From contig NZ_FCOF02000012.1 of assembly GCF_001544755.2 (NCBI RefSeq), positions 119,752 to 183,751 on the forward strand: 64,000 nucleotides of DNA, read 5' to 3'. Positions within the stretch are counted from its first letter, which is position 1. Each line of letters opens with the position of its first letter. Source of the DNA: Caballeronia catudaia (lineage in GTDB: Bacteria; Pseudomonadota; Gammaproteobacteria; Burkholderiales; Burkholderiaceae). The position numbers and the translations under genes are program-made. This document shows, in pieces, positions 9,134-17,219 of the stretch. The notes below the pieces were generated by a model. That model ran no database searches. It was not told the origin of the DNA and saw only the letters and a program-made list of their open reading frames with translations.

Positions 9134-10104
9134 CGCGCGGTATCCAGCTTCGACATCTTGTGAACGATGCTCAGGCCGAGCGTCAGGCAGATCGCGGCGG
9201 CCGTGAGCACCTTGTTCCCCGCCGGCGTGTTGAACAGCAACATCAGATACGCGCGGTTGAGTGCAAACATGCTGCCCATGATGAAGAACGGCACGGCGGC
9301 GAGAATCTTGGTCGTGATGCGCGCTTCGCCCGTGAGCGCTTTCGTTTTCTGACGAATCTCGCGCCGGCGGCGCACGATGCCCGCGAGGTTTTCGAGCGTT
9401 TCGCCGAGCTGGCCGCCGGTCTCGCGTTGCAGTAAAAGACACACGCAGAAGAACGAAAAATCCGCGATGCCGATGCGCTTGACCGCCGTATCGAGCACTT
9501 CTTCCAGATCGAGACCGACCTTGAGCGCGTCGCCCATGAGCCTGAATTCGCTCTTGAGCGGCTCGGCGCATTCGCTCGACGCGACGCCCATCACGTGCGT
9601 CACGGGCACGCCCGCACGCACGGCGCGCACGATCAGATCGATGAGATCGGGAAAGCCGTCGAGAAAGCGGCGCTTGAAACGCTCGACGAGAAAGCGGTAC
9701 GACTGCGCGACGCCCAGAATCGGCATGCCGATCAGGAGCGCCGCCGGCGCAAAGGAGGGCAGCGGCAGGAAATTGGCCATCAGAAGCGCGACCAGTTCCG
9801 CGAAGATCGCCGCGACGATCACCACGCGCAAGCCATTCGCGCCGGCGACCGTCTTCAGGCGCGCGATCTTCGGGCCGAACCACTGGCTGAAGACGTTGTC
9901 GTAGCGCGAGAAGGTGAAGAGATCGGGATCGTCGTGACGCGTCTCGCGCGGGTTCAGGCCGCTCGCGGGAAATGCGGCCTGCACGCGCGCCTGGATGCGC
10001 GCGTCGGGACGCTGGCGGCGCATGTCCTGCATCACGAGAACCATGATGCCGACCACGAGGACGACGGCGAACGCGCTGAAGGTGATCAGATCGACGTTGA
10101 TCAT
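9130..10104 (-). CDS. tadB: Tad pilus inner-membrane platform protein TadB
   Basis: 324-residue T2SSF-family membrane protein. The N-terminal helix (about residues 5-25) is followed by a cytoplasmic linker, two hydrophobic helices around 95-145, the conserved FLDGFPDLIDLIVRAVRAGV segment of the T2SSF domain, and C-terminal helices near 270-315. It forms with TadC the inner-membrane platform on which Flp subunits are polymerised. The ATG overlaps the tadA stop by four bases (10101-10104) and the stop overlaps the tadC start by four bases. Confidence 0.91.
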   Translation of the reverse strand: MINVDLITFSAFAVVLVVGIMVLVMQDMRRQRPDARIQARVQAAFPASGLNPRETRHDDPDLFTFSRYDNVFSQWFGPKIARLKTVAGANGLRVVIVAAIFAELVALLMANFLPLPSFAPAALLIGMPILGVAQSYRFLVERFKRRFLDGFPDLIDLIVRAVRAGVPVTHVMGVASSECAEPLKSEFRLMGDALKVGLDLEEVLDTAVKRIGIADFSFFCVCLLLQRETGGQLGETLENLAGIVRRRREIRQKTKALTGEARITTKILAAVPFFIMGSMFALNRAYLMLLFNTPAGNKVLTAAAICLTLGLSIVHKMSKLDTAR

Positions 10105-11498
10105 GAGCGCATCGCCTCGAGCAACGCGTCTTCCAGACCGTAATACGCGGCGCGCGGCGCGAACGCCGGACGCATCGCGCCGGTTTCGAACACGCCGCGC
10201 ACTTCCTCGCTATAGGCGCTCGCGTCGTACTGGAACGCGAAGAGATCCTGCGTGATGATGACGTCGCCTTCCATGCCCACCAGCTCGGTGATGCGCGTGA
10301 CGCGCCGCATGCCGTCGCGCATCCGCTCGATCTGCACGATCATGTGCACCGCGCTCGCGATCTGGCGGCGGATCGACAGGAGCGGCAGGTTGCCGTTCGC
10401 CATCATCACCATCGATTCGAGACGCGTGATGCCGTCGCGCGGCGTGTTCGCGTGGATGGTGGTCATCGAGCCGTCGTGGCCGGTGTTCATCGCCTGCAGC
10501 ACGTCGAAGGCTTCGGGGCCGCGCGTTTCGCCGAGAATGATGCGGTCCGGGCGCATCCGCAGCGCGTTGCGCACGAGATCGCGCTGGTTCACGGCGCCGA
10601 GGCCCTCGGCGTTTTCGGGGCGCGTTTCCAGACTCACGACGTGCGGCTGCACGAGCTGCAGCTCGGCTGCATCCTCGATCGTCACCGTGCGCTCGCCGTG
10701 GCCGATGAAGTGCGACAGCGCGTTGAGCAGCGTCGTCTTGCCCGAGCCCGTGCCGCCCGACACGATGATGTTCAGCCGGCAGGTGCTCGCGAGCTTGAGC
10801 ACGGTGGCCATCGCGCCGGACATGTTGCCCTGCTGCGACATGCGGTGCAGCGTGATGTTGCGCTTGGAAAACTTCCGGATCGAGATCGACGCGCCGTGAA
10901 TCGCGAGCGGCGGCAGCACCACGTTCACGCGGCTGCCGTCGGCGAGGCGCGCATCGACCATCGGGCTGCTTTCGTCGACACGCCGGCCGACGCCCGCCGC
11001 GATGCGCTGCGCGACGTTGGTCACGTGCGTGTTGTCGCGGAATTTGCAGTTGGTCAGTTCGAGCCGGCCGTGGCGCTCGACCCACACCTGATCGGGGCCG
11101 TTGACGAGCACGTCGGTGATGGTGTCGTCGGCGAGCAGCGGTTCGATCGGGCCCAGGCCGAACATGTCGTTCAGCAATTCGCCGACGATCTGCACCTGCT
11201 CGGCGATGGTGATGTTCAGGCGCTCGCGCTCCGCCACGTCGAGCACGAGCTGCTCGACGCCCGGCTTCATCTGCTCGCGCGTCTTGCCGACGGCCGCCGA
11301 CGGATTCATCGCCGTGAACACGCCGTTGCGGATCACCCTGAAAAGCTCCGAGCGCACCAGCACTTCGCTGCCTTCCGGCGCGTGCGCGCGCGGCGGCGGC
11401 GCGGCCGGCGCCGGCGCTTGCTCGACGCCCGTGGCTTCGGCGCCGGGCGCCGCATCCGGGTCGGGCATCGGGCGGGCAACCTGCTTCTGACCGAACAT
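10101..11498 (-). CDS. tadA: Tad pilus assembly ATPase TadA (CpaF family)
   Basis: 465-residue secretion ATPase that energises Flp pilus assembly at the inner membrane. It has a Pro/Ala-rich N-terminal ~50 residues, then the CpaF/VirB11 N-terminal domain with LADDTITDVLVNGPDQVWVE, and the motor domain with Walker A GGTGSGKTT (about residues 245-253), an Asp box, Walker B RIILGETRGPEA and the His box (TTIHANTPRDG). Start 11498 shares one base with the tadZ stop (TGATG). A frame reaching to 12452 runs over tadZ and is a shadow. This is a complete, apparently functional ATPase. Confidence 0.94.
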   Translation of the reverse strand: MFGQKQVARPMPDPDAAPGAEATGVEQAPAPAAPPPRAHAPEGSEVLVRSELFRVIRNGVFTAMNPSAAVGKTREQMKPGVEQLVLDVAERERLNITIAEQVQIVGELLNDMFGLGPIEPLLADDTITDVLVNGPDQVWVERHGRLELTNCKFRDNTHVTNVAQRIAAGVGRRVDESSPMVDARLADGSRVNVVLPPLAIHGASISIRKFSKRNITLHRMSQQGNMSGAMATVLKLASTCRLNIIVSGGTGSGKTTLLNALSHFIGHGERTVTIEDAAELQLVQPHVVSLETRPENAEGLGAVNQRDLVRNALRMRPDRIILGETRGPEAFDVLQAMNTGHDGSMTTIHANTPRDGITRLESMVMMANGNLPLLSIRRQIASAVHMIVQIERMRDGMRRVTRITELVGMEGDVIITQDLFAFQYDASAYSEEVRGVFETGAMRPAFAPRAAYYGLEDALLEAMRS

Positions 11499-12715
11499 CA
11501 GCCTCTCCTCAGCCTGAGCTTCTGGAAGAACGAGCGGTCGGCGTTCATCTGCTGGCCGGTCAGATCGCCGCCGATGCGCGTGATCATCTGATTGAAGCCG
11601 TTCGCCGCCTTTTCCTTCGGCGCTTCGCCGAGGTTTTCGGCCGTCGCGAGCGCCTTGGCCTCGAACGGAATCTCGTACAGCACGTTGCGGCCGATGGCCG
11701 TCATCAGGTCGTTCGCCTGCACCTTGCCGCCCGACACCGCGTTCGGATTGTTGAGCAGGAGCGAGGTCGGCGGATTGTTGTCGCGATCCTCGATGTGACG
11801 CAGCAGGCGAATCGTCTCGCGCGTCGAATGCACCGAGCGGTCCGCGACCACGTACACGCGCGCGGCGTGATTGAAGGCTTCCTGCGCGAGCGGGTCCGTC
11901 ACGGTGCCGATGTCGAGAATGACGTAATGGAAGCTGTCGCACAGCAGTTCGAGCACGCGCGGCAGCGCGCCGGGCCCGAACGGCCGCGCCGCGCCGTACT
12001 CGAGTTCCGCCGACAGCATGAACAGACGGCTGCCCTTCGCGACGAGCGTGCGTTCCACGTATTGCGGATCGAGACGATGCACGTTCTGCAGCACGTCGAT
12101 GAGCCCGTTGTTGCTTTGCAGACCGAGCATCGAGTTGGCGGCGCCGCCGTGCAGGTTCAGATCGACATAAGCGACCCGGCGATGCGTGTCTTCCGACAGA
12201 TGGCGCGCGACGTTGAGCGCGAGCGTCGTCACGCCCACGCCGCCGCGCGCGCCCGCGAACGCGATCGTCTTGCCGGCGCGCGCGAGCATCACCGGGCTGA
12301 CCTTGCCGTCGGACACGTTGACCGTGCGCTTGAGCAGCTCGACGGTGACCGGCTTGACGAGATAGTCGCGCACGCCGATCTTGAGCAGGCTGCGGAACAG
12401 GCCGACGTCGTTGCGCTCGCCGAGCGCGACCACCTGCACCGACGGCTCGCACACTTCGGCGAGGCGTCCCAGGTCCGAGAGCGGCATCACCGAATCCTGC
12501 AGATCGACGAGCAGAAAGAGCGGCGAGCGATCCACTTTCGCGAGATGCGCGATGGCGTTGTCCACGCTGCCGACTGCGATATGCGCGTGCGGCATCGCCT
12601 GATCGAGCACGAAGTTCTTCACGATCTGCTCGGTCTTGCGATCGGAGACGAACGCGATGAAGTCCGCGTTGCGCGTGCTGGACTTGGTCTTCGAGAAGGA
12701 AAACGCTGTGCTCAT
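11498..12715 (-). CDS. tadZ: Tad pilus localisation ATPase TadZ/CpaE
   Basis: 405-residue ParA/MinD-like ATPase that positions the Tad machine at the pole. The first ~130 residues form an atypical receiver-like domain (LRSLLKIGVRDYLVKP at its end), followed by the P-loop domain with the deviant Walker A GARGGVGVTT near residue 155. The usual signature lysine at the second position is Arg here, a variation seen in the TadZ family. The motif VAYVDLNLHGGAANSML follows. ATG 12715 is preceded by AAAGACAAGGCC. It lies between the small lipoprotein and tadA and shares one base with tadA. Confidence 0.9.
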   Translation of the reverse strand: MSTAFSFSKTKSSTRNADFIAFVSDRKTEQIVKNFVLDQAMPHAHIAVGSVDNAIAHLAKVDRSPLFLLVDLQDSVMPLSDLGRLAEVCEPSVQVVALGERNDVGLFRSLLKIGVRDYLVKPVTVELLKRTVNVSDGKVSPVMLARAGKTIAFAGARGGVGVTTLALNVARHLSEDTHRRVAYVDLNLHGGAANSMLGLQSNNGLIDVLQNVHRLDPQYVERTLVAKGSRLFMLSAELEYGAARPFGPGALPRVLELLCDSFHYVILDIGTVTDPLAQEAFNHAARVYVVADRSVHSTRETIRLLRHIEDRDNNPPTSLLLNNPNAVSGGKVQANDLMTAIGRNVLYEIPFEAKALATAENLGEAPKEKAANGFNQMITRIGGDLTGQQMNADRSFFQKLRLRRG

Positions 12716-12734
12716 GGCTGGCCTTGTCTTTGCA

Positions 12735-13109
12735 TCACTTGCTGTCGCGCGAGGTCGATTTGTCGAGCGGAATCACCTTGCCGGTCTCATAGCGGCGCAC
12801 CGCGCCCGCCGCCGCCGTGGCGTTCGCCGGGCCGAGCGTCTGCGGATGCACGGCGTCTTCGGGATGCGCGAGCTGCGCGGCGAGATTCGTGTAGGTCGCG
12901 CAGCCCCATTGCATGCTCGGGCGACGGATGCCCGCGTCGGTCAGCAGCGACGGACGCGCGAGGCTGTCGCAGTCGGGCGGCACGGCCGATGCGCCGTCGA
13001 AGCCGATCACGGACTCGTTCGGCATGTTGCGCGGCGGCTTGAAGCAGCCGCTGCCGGCCACGGCGAACGTGCCGGCGAGAAGAAGCGTGAGGACTCGTGT
13101 GTGTTTCAT
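12735..13109 (-). CDS. Small tad-locus lipoprotein (CpaD-position)
   Basis: 124-residue lipoprotein. Residues 1-21 are a lipoprotein signal with the lipobox VAGSGC, and the mature part contains PNESVIGFDG, GCATYTNLAAQLAHPED and a C-terminal VIPLDKSTSRD. The GCATYTNLAAQ element, with a histidine and proline soon after, matches the C-terminal part of CpaD-family pilus proteins (GCA..NLAA.V..P.DL), and the position between the secretin and TadZ genes agrees. Pfam CpaD proteins are usually longer, so this is a short form. ATG 13109 is chosen because the signal peptide starts there. It probably works with the secretin in the outer membrane. Confidence 0.78.
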   Translation of the reverse strand: MKHTRVLTLLLAGTFAVAGSGCFKPPRNMPNESVIGFDGASAVPPDCDSLARPSLLTDAGIRRPSMQWGCATYTNLAAQLAHPEDAVHPQTLGPANATAAAGAVRRYETGKVIPLDKSTSRDSK

Positions 13110-13116
13110 GACGGGC

Positions 13117-14634
13117 TCAATAGACGTAGCCGGCCGCGCCGACGAGACGCGGCTGTCCGGCCTGCGCCGGCACGCCGCCGTTCTGGCGCCTGAAGCTGTA
13201 TTCGACATCGCTCGACGGCGAGATCAGCGAATCGAGCGGTGTGCGCAGTCGCGACGGATCGGTCGGCTCGACGAGATACGGCGTGACCATGATCACCAGC
13301 TCGGTCTTGTTGTTCTGGTAATTCGTCGACGAGAACAGCTTGCCGAGCACCGGGATCGAGCCGAGTCCCGGAACCTGGGAAACGACATCGCTCGTATTGC
13401 TTTGCAGAAGCCCGCCGATCGCGAAGCTCTGGCCGCTCGCGAGCTCGACGGTCGTATCGGCGCGGCGCACGGACAGCCCCGGCACGGTGACGCCGCCGGT
13501 GGTCACGCTCGCGCTCGAATCGATCTGGCTGACTTCCGGGCGCACTTTCAGGCTGATGCGGCGATCGTTGAGCACGGTCGGCGTGAAGTCGAGCTTGACG
13601 CCGAACTGCTTGAACTCGACCGTGATCGCGCCGTTGGTCTGCGACACCGGAATCGGAAATTCGCCGCCCGCGAGAAAGCTCGCCGTCTGGCCCGAGAGCG
13701 CGACGAGGTTCGGTTCGGCGAGCACGGTCAGGAGGCCTTCCTGATTCAGCGCATCGACGAGCGCGCGGATGTCCACGTTATTCGTTTTGAAGGCGCCGAA
13801 AATCGAGTACGCGTTGTTGGTCGGCAGATTGACCGGAAAGCTCACGTTGCCGTTCGCGCCCGTGATCGGCTGGGTCAGGTTGTAGATCGGCCGGCCGCTG
13901 AAGATGCCGCTATAGAAGTTGCCCGCGGCATTGCCCATCGCCTGCCAGTTGATGCCGAGCTGCTGCGTGATGTTGCGATCGACTTCGGTGATGCGCACGC
14001 GCAATTGCACCTGCAGCGGACGATCGATCGTCATGCGGTTGATGAGCACTTCCTTGTCGGCCATGAACGGCGTCACGGCCTGCACGATCGCGTCGGCATC
14101 GGCGGAGTTGGGCGCCTGGCCCGTCAACACGAGCGAAGCCTGACCGCTCGCGACCTGCACGTTCGTGTTCGGAAAGCGCGCGCTGAGCAGGTTGCGCAGC
14201 GAGATCATGTCGCGCGAGACGACGACCGTGCGCTGCACGAGCGGCTTGTTGTTGGCGCCGAGCACGTAGAGCGTCGTCGAGCCGGTCTTCTTGCCGAGCA
14301 CGAACACCGCCTTGTTCGACGGCACGTGCACGTCGGCCACGCCCGGATCGGCGACGAACACCGACACGACATTTTCATTGAGCTGCAACATCGTGCCCTT
14401 GCCCGCGTCGAGCATGAGCGGAGCTTGCAGGCCGCCGGGCGCCGCTTCGGTCACGCCGGGACGTCCGACGCTCCCAACGTTCGCGGCGCGCGCGGGCGAG
14501 GCCGCGCCGGCGTAGGGCGGCATCGACGGCTGCGCGGCGTGCGCGGCGCCGCAAACGACGAGCGCCACGCACGCCGCCGCGAACGGCGGCTTCGACATCT
14601 TGGCGAGGCGACTCGGACTGAACTGCGTTTTCAT
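13117..14634 (-). CDS. cpaC: Tad/Flp pilus secretin CpaC (RcpA)
   Basis: 505-residue outer-membrane secretin through which the Flp pilus passes. A signal peptide occupies about residues 1-33 (ending AAHA), followed by the pilus N1/BON-like periplasmic region with VFVADPGVADVHVPSNKAV and GSTTLYVLG, and then the secretin (type II/III) domain with the conserved VPGLGSIPVLGKLFSS near residue 425 and the ELVIMVTPYLVEP strand at the end. ATG 14634 is preferred over the 14-codon longer form because the signal peptide begins there. Eight bases separate it from the lipoprotein gene downstream. Confidence 0.92.
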   Translation of the reverse strand: MKTQFSPSRLAKMSKPPFAAACVALVVCGAAHAAQPSMPPYAGAASPARAANVGSVGRPGVTEAAPGGLQAPLMLDAGKGTMLQLNENVVSVFVADPGVADVHVPSNKAVFVLGKKTGSTTLYVLGANNKPLVQRTVVVSRDMISLRNLLSARFPNTNVQVASGQASLVLTGQAPNSADADAIVQAVTPFMADKEVLINRMTIDRPLQVQLRVRITEVDRNITQQLGINWQAMGNAAGNFYSGIFSGRPIYNLTQPITGANGNVSFPVNLPTNNAYSIFGAFKTNNVDIRALVDALNQEGLLTVLAEPNLVALSGQTASFLAGGEFPIPVSQTNGAITVEFKQFGVKLDFTPTVLNDRRISLKVRPEVSQIDSSASVTTGGVTVPGLSVRRADTTVELASGQSFAIGGLLQSNTSDVVSQVPGLGSIPVLGKLFSSTNYQNNKTELVIMVTPYLVEPTDPSRLRTPLDSLISPSSDVEYSFRRQNGGVPAQAGQPRLVGAAGYVY

Positions 14635-14680
14635 GACGGTGAATCCTGGCGATGGCGCGCTTCTGAACGTGGGCACGATG

Positions 14681-15634
14681 TCAACGTTCCACAGGTACGG
14701 TCGGAAGCGGCGGAACGCCCTGGCCGGAACCGTTCGCCTGCGCGACGCTCGACGTGTCTGACTTCTCGGAGCCGCGGTAAATGGTCACGGTGCGCGGCAT
14801 GGCGGGTGCGGCGCCCGGCGCGCCTGTCGGGGCGCGGGGCGCGCGCGGCAGTTCGCGCACGGCGCGGGAAATGTCGCCGGCCCAGATCGGCTTGCGCTCG
14901 GCGGGCGCCGACGCGCCCGTGGGCGACGCCGGGTCGCGGCTGACGGTCGCGAAGCTGCGCAACGCGAGCGACAGGCTGCCGAGCCGTGCCGCGACCGCGA
15001 CGACTTCGCCGATGCGCGGCGTGACTTCGAGCGTGACGGTGCGGGCGCGGCTGATGGCCACGTCGGTGTCGCCGTTCATCTTCGGGCGCTTGATTTCGGA
15101 GCCGACCGCGAGCACGCGCACGTGCTCGACGACCGTCTCGCTCGACACCGCGAGATCCGGCGATTCGGTGCGCCGGTCCATTTGCTGCGTGAGCAGCAGA
15201 TCGACGTAATCGCCCGGCTGGATCAGGCCGGCATTGCCGGACACGTCGTCCACGGCGACCGAGACGGCGCGCATGTCGGGCTTGAGCGTCGCGGCGAGAA
15301 ATCCCGGCGCGCTCGGCAGGAAGACATCGTCGGCGACGAGGACGGCGCCGCTCTCGACCGGATGGCGCAGCAGCGCGCCTTTCAGGTCGGGCGCGTTCGG
15401 GTCGCCGGAGACGATCGCATTCGTCGGCAACTGCGCCTTGGGCGTGTCCTTGAACGCGAGGTCTTCATCGCGCAGCAAGAGACCTTGCGGCAGGCTGGCC
15501 GCGCTGACGAGCACTTTCTCGGTCGTCACGACGGGCTTCGACGGCTTCGAGGCGCTTGCGAGGACCACGCGCACGATCAGCGCGATCAGAAGCGCGCCGA
15601 CGAGCAGAACGGCAAATTTGATGATGTTGGACAT
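14681..15634 (-). CDS. cpaB: Flp pilus assembly protein CpaB (RcpC)
   Basis: 317-residue periplasmic/membrane-anchored protein. An N-terminal helix (about residues 5-25) precedes an SAF domain (about 40-105, VSAASLPQGLLLRDEDL and HPVESGAVLVADDVF) and the RcpC/CpaB region (GFLAATLKPDMRAVSVAVDDV, then NAGLIQPGDYVDLLLT). In Tad systems it is thought to stabilise or gate the secretin in the periplasm. A Pro/Gly-rich low-complexity tail covers the last ~70 residues. ATG 15634 lies 12 bases from the tadV stop and 46 bases upstream of cpaC. Confidence 0.9.
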   Translation of the reverse strand: MSNIIKFAVLLVGALLIALIVRVVLASASKPSKPVVTTEKVLVSAASLPQGLLLRDEDLAFKDTPKAQLPTNAIVSGDPNAPDLKGALLRHPVESGAVLVADDVFLPSAPGFLAATLKPDMRAVSVAVDDVSGNAGLIQPGDYVDLLLTQQMDRRTESPDLAVSSETVVEHVRVLAVGSEIKRPKMNGDTDVAISRARTVTLEVTPRIGEVVAVAARLGSLSLALRSFATVSRDPASPTGASAPAERKPIWAGDISRAVRELPRAPRAPTGAPGAAPAMPRTVTIYRGSEKSDTSSVAQANGSGQGVPPLPTVPVER

Positions 15635-15646
15635 AGGGACGCCGTC

Positions 15647-16156
15647 CTATCGCGTCGAAATGAAGTGCAGCAGGGCTGGCAGCACGATGACGCCGCCGCC
15701 GCCGAAGGCAAGCGCCACGCCATACGGCACGCCGCGCGCCGCGGAGAACATCGCGAGCGCGCGCAGCGGCATGAAGCGCTGGGCCGGATTCATGTTGCGG
15801 GTGGCGAGGCTCACGAGCGACACCACGGTGCCGATCACGGAGATCAGCGTCAGCGCCGCGAGCGACAGGCCGAATCCCACCCACAGAAAAATGACCGATG
15901 CGAGCTTGGCGTCGCCGCCGCCGAGCATCCGGGCGACGAACAACACCGCGCAGGCGAGAAACACGACGACTGCGAGCAGCAGATGCGAGATGACGTCATC
16001 GAGGGGCATGCCGGCGATGAGCGCATCGACGAAAAAGAGTGCGCCGATCGTGAGGACGATGGTCGTCGGCAACCGTCGGGTGCGCACGTCGACCACGGCG
16101 AGCCACAGGAGCGCGCCGAGCACGAGGAGACGGATGACAACGGAGAAGATCGGCAC
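15647..16156 (-). CDS. tadV: Prepilin peptidase TadV (CpaA)
   Basis: 169-residue aspartic membrane peptidase (A24A family) that cleaves the Flp pilin and the TadE/F pseudopilins. Six predicted membrane segments cover most of the chain. The two catalytic aspartates are visible in VVDVRTRRLPT (near residue 23) and in the GxGD motif GGGDAKLASV (near 85). The start is GTG at 16156. It is the second gene of the operon, separated from flp by a 69-base gap that contains a strong hairpin. Confidence 0.9.
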   Translation of the reverse strand: MPIFSVVIRLLVLGALLWLAVVDVRTRRLPTTIVLTIGALFFVDALIAGMPLDDVISHLLLAVVVFLACAVLFVARMLGGGDAKLASVIFLWVGFGLSLAALTLISVIGTVVSLVSLATRNMNPAQRFMPLRALAMFSAARGVPYGVALAFGGGGVIVLPALLHFISTR

Positions 16157-16186
16157 GATGGACTCAGATCGGGTTGAACCAGAGTG

Positions 16187-16214
16187 AGGTCCGGGCGTTT
16201 GAAAGCCCGGACCT
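16187..16214 (-). terminator. Intercistronic hairpin between flp and tadV
   Basis: A perfect 10-bp stem (16187-16196 with 16205-16214, AGGTCCGGGC/GCCCGGACCT) around an 8-base loop lies directly downstream of the flp stop and upstream of the tadV start. No T-run follows on the minus strand, so it is not a canonical intrinsic terminator. A partial terminator or 3' mRNA-stabilising structure that raises pilin output relative to the assembly genes is the likely role. Confidence 0.65.
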
Positions 16215-16225
16215 GGGGCTACTGC

Positions 16226-16402
16226 TTAGCCCGCCGCGTTCTTGACCTTGGTGGTCAGATTCGTGAAGATGGATTGCATTTCGCCACTGAAAGCCCCGCC
16301 GACGGCGACCAGCGCGACCACGACGATGCCGGCCAGAATTGCGTATTCCATGGCGCTGACGCCACGTTCGTCGCGCACGAAGGCTTTGAGGAGTTTTTGC
16401 AT
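16226..16402 (-). CDS. flp: Flp family type IVb pilin
   Basis: 58-residue major pilin subunit of the Tad pilus. The short cationic leader (MQKLLKAFVRDERG) is followed by VSAMEYAILAGIVVVALVAVGG, the Flp motif with the conserved Glu-Tyr pair inside the membrane helix, and a short polar tail. Cleavage by TadV is expected after the glycine. ATG 16402 has a good ribosome site (AAGGAAG about 5 bases upstream); a longer in-frame start at 16498 has no leader logic. As first gene of the operon it probably has its own strong promoter; a TTGACA box lies on the minus strand at 16447-16452, but no -10 at standard spacing was seen. Confidence 0.93.
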   Translation of the reverse strand: MQKLLKAFVRDERGVSAMEYAILAGIVVVALVAVGGAFSGEMQSIFTNLTTKVKNAAG

Positions 16403-16715
16403 GTTGCTTCCTTGATGAGTGAGATAGGGCTTGCAGTACCAGGGGGTGTCAACCGTTTGGATCATATCCACGGCTTCCGCAGCCAATCGCGAGAACAAAA
16501 GGCGGAACTGGCCTCATTTCAAACTGACTCGGGTGCTATGGATAAGCCCGTTAACGGCAGGCCTTGAGCCGCCTTTAACCGAACCGACAAAAATGTTTCC
16601 GGTGCGGCGAGATCGCACGAAAGCTTTCGCGCGTCGCCAAACGTCGTGGAAAGTCGCGGGCACGTGCGTTGCTCGATTTTTCGATGCCCCGTTCACTTCA
16701 TATTGGAGGTCTGAC
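16403..16715. other. Intergenic region between flp and the DUF6496 gene
   Basis: About 313 bases with divergent transcription on either side. It holds the ribosome site of flp (minus strand) and a GGAGGT site for the plus-strand gene at about 16705-16710. A perfect -35 hexamer TTGACA reads on the minus strand at 16447-16452 about 45 bases from the flp start, without a well-spaced -10. No ORF with coding character and no repeat was seen. Confidence 0.6.
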
Positions 16716-17219
16716 ATGCCCGAAAAGAAAACCCTCGAGCGCGCGTCGAAGGCGAAGCGCGAAGGCAAGTCCCCGAGCACGCAAGCCGGCGCGTTCGTGA
16801 AGGAGCAGATCGATCACGTTCGTCAGGGCAAGCACGGTGCGAAGTCGGCGAAGCAGGCCATCGCGATCGGGCTGTCCGAGGCGCGGCGCTCCGGTGTGAA
16901 GATGAAGCCGCCGAAGAAGGGCACGACGTCCGAGGCGACGCGCAAGAAGGCCGCGCAGGATACGAAGGCCGCGCATCGCACGAATAAGAGCCCCAGCACC
17001 GAATCGAAAGCCAGGCGCTCGGCAACGTCCACGCGCGTGCTCAAGCGCGAAAGCACGAAGGCGGCTTCGGACAAGTCGCTGTCGCGGCAATCGCATGCGG
17101 CCGCGAGCCGGCGTTCGGCGGCGGATCGTTCCGCTGCGGCGAAGAAGGGCTGGGCGACGCGTCGCGCGAACGCGGCTTCCGGATCGAAGGGCTCACGTAC
17201 GCGTCACGCGTCGCGCTGA
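16716..17219 (+). CDS. Histone H1-like DUF6496 domain protein
   Basis: 167-residue strongly basic Lys/Arg/Ala/Ser-rich protein. The N-terminal third carries the DUF6496-type motif AGAFVKEQIDHVRQGKHG followed by SAKQAIAIGLSEARRSG; the rest is a low-complexity tail with KKA, RRS and SR runs like bacterial histone H1-type proteins, ending AKKGWATRRAN and a basic tail. A function in DNA or RNA binding is suggested by composition only. The start at 16716 has a near-perfect ribosome site TTGGAGGT; an upstream frame to 16431 is non-coding. The 3' end overlaps the convergent LysR gene by 16 bases. Confidence 0.85.
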   Translation: MPEKKTLERASKAKREGKSPSTQAGAFVKEQIDHVRQGKHGAKSAKQAIAIGLSEARRSGVKMKPPKKGTTSEATRKKAAQDTKAAHRTNKSPSTESKARRSATSTRVLKRESTKAASDKSLSRQSHAAASRRSAADRSAAAKKGWATRRANAASGSKGSRTRHASR

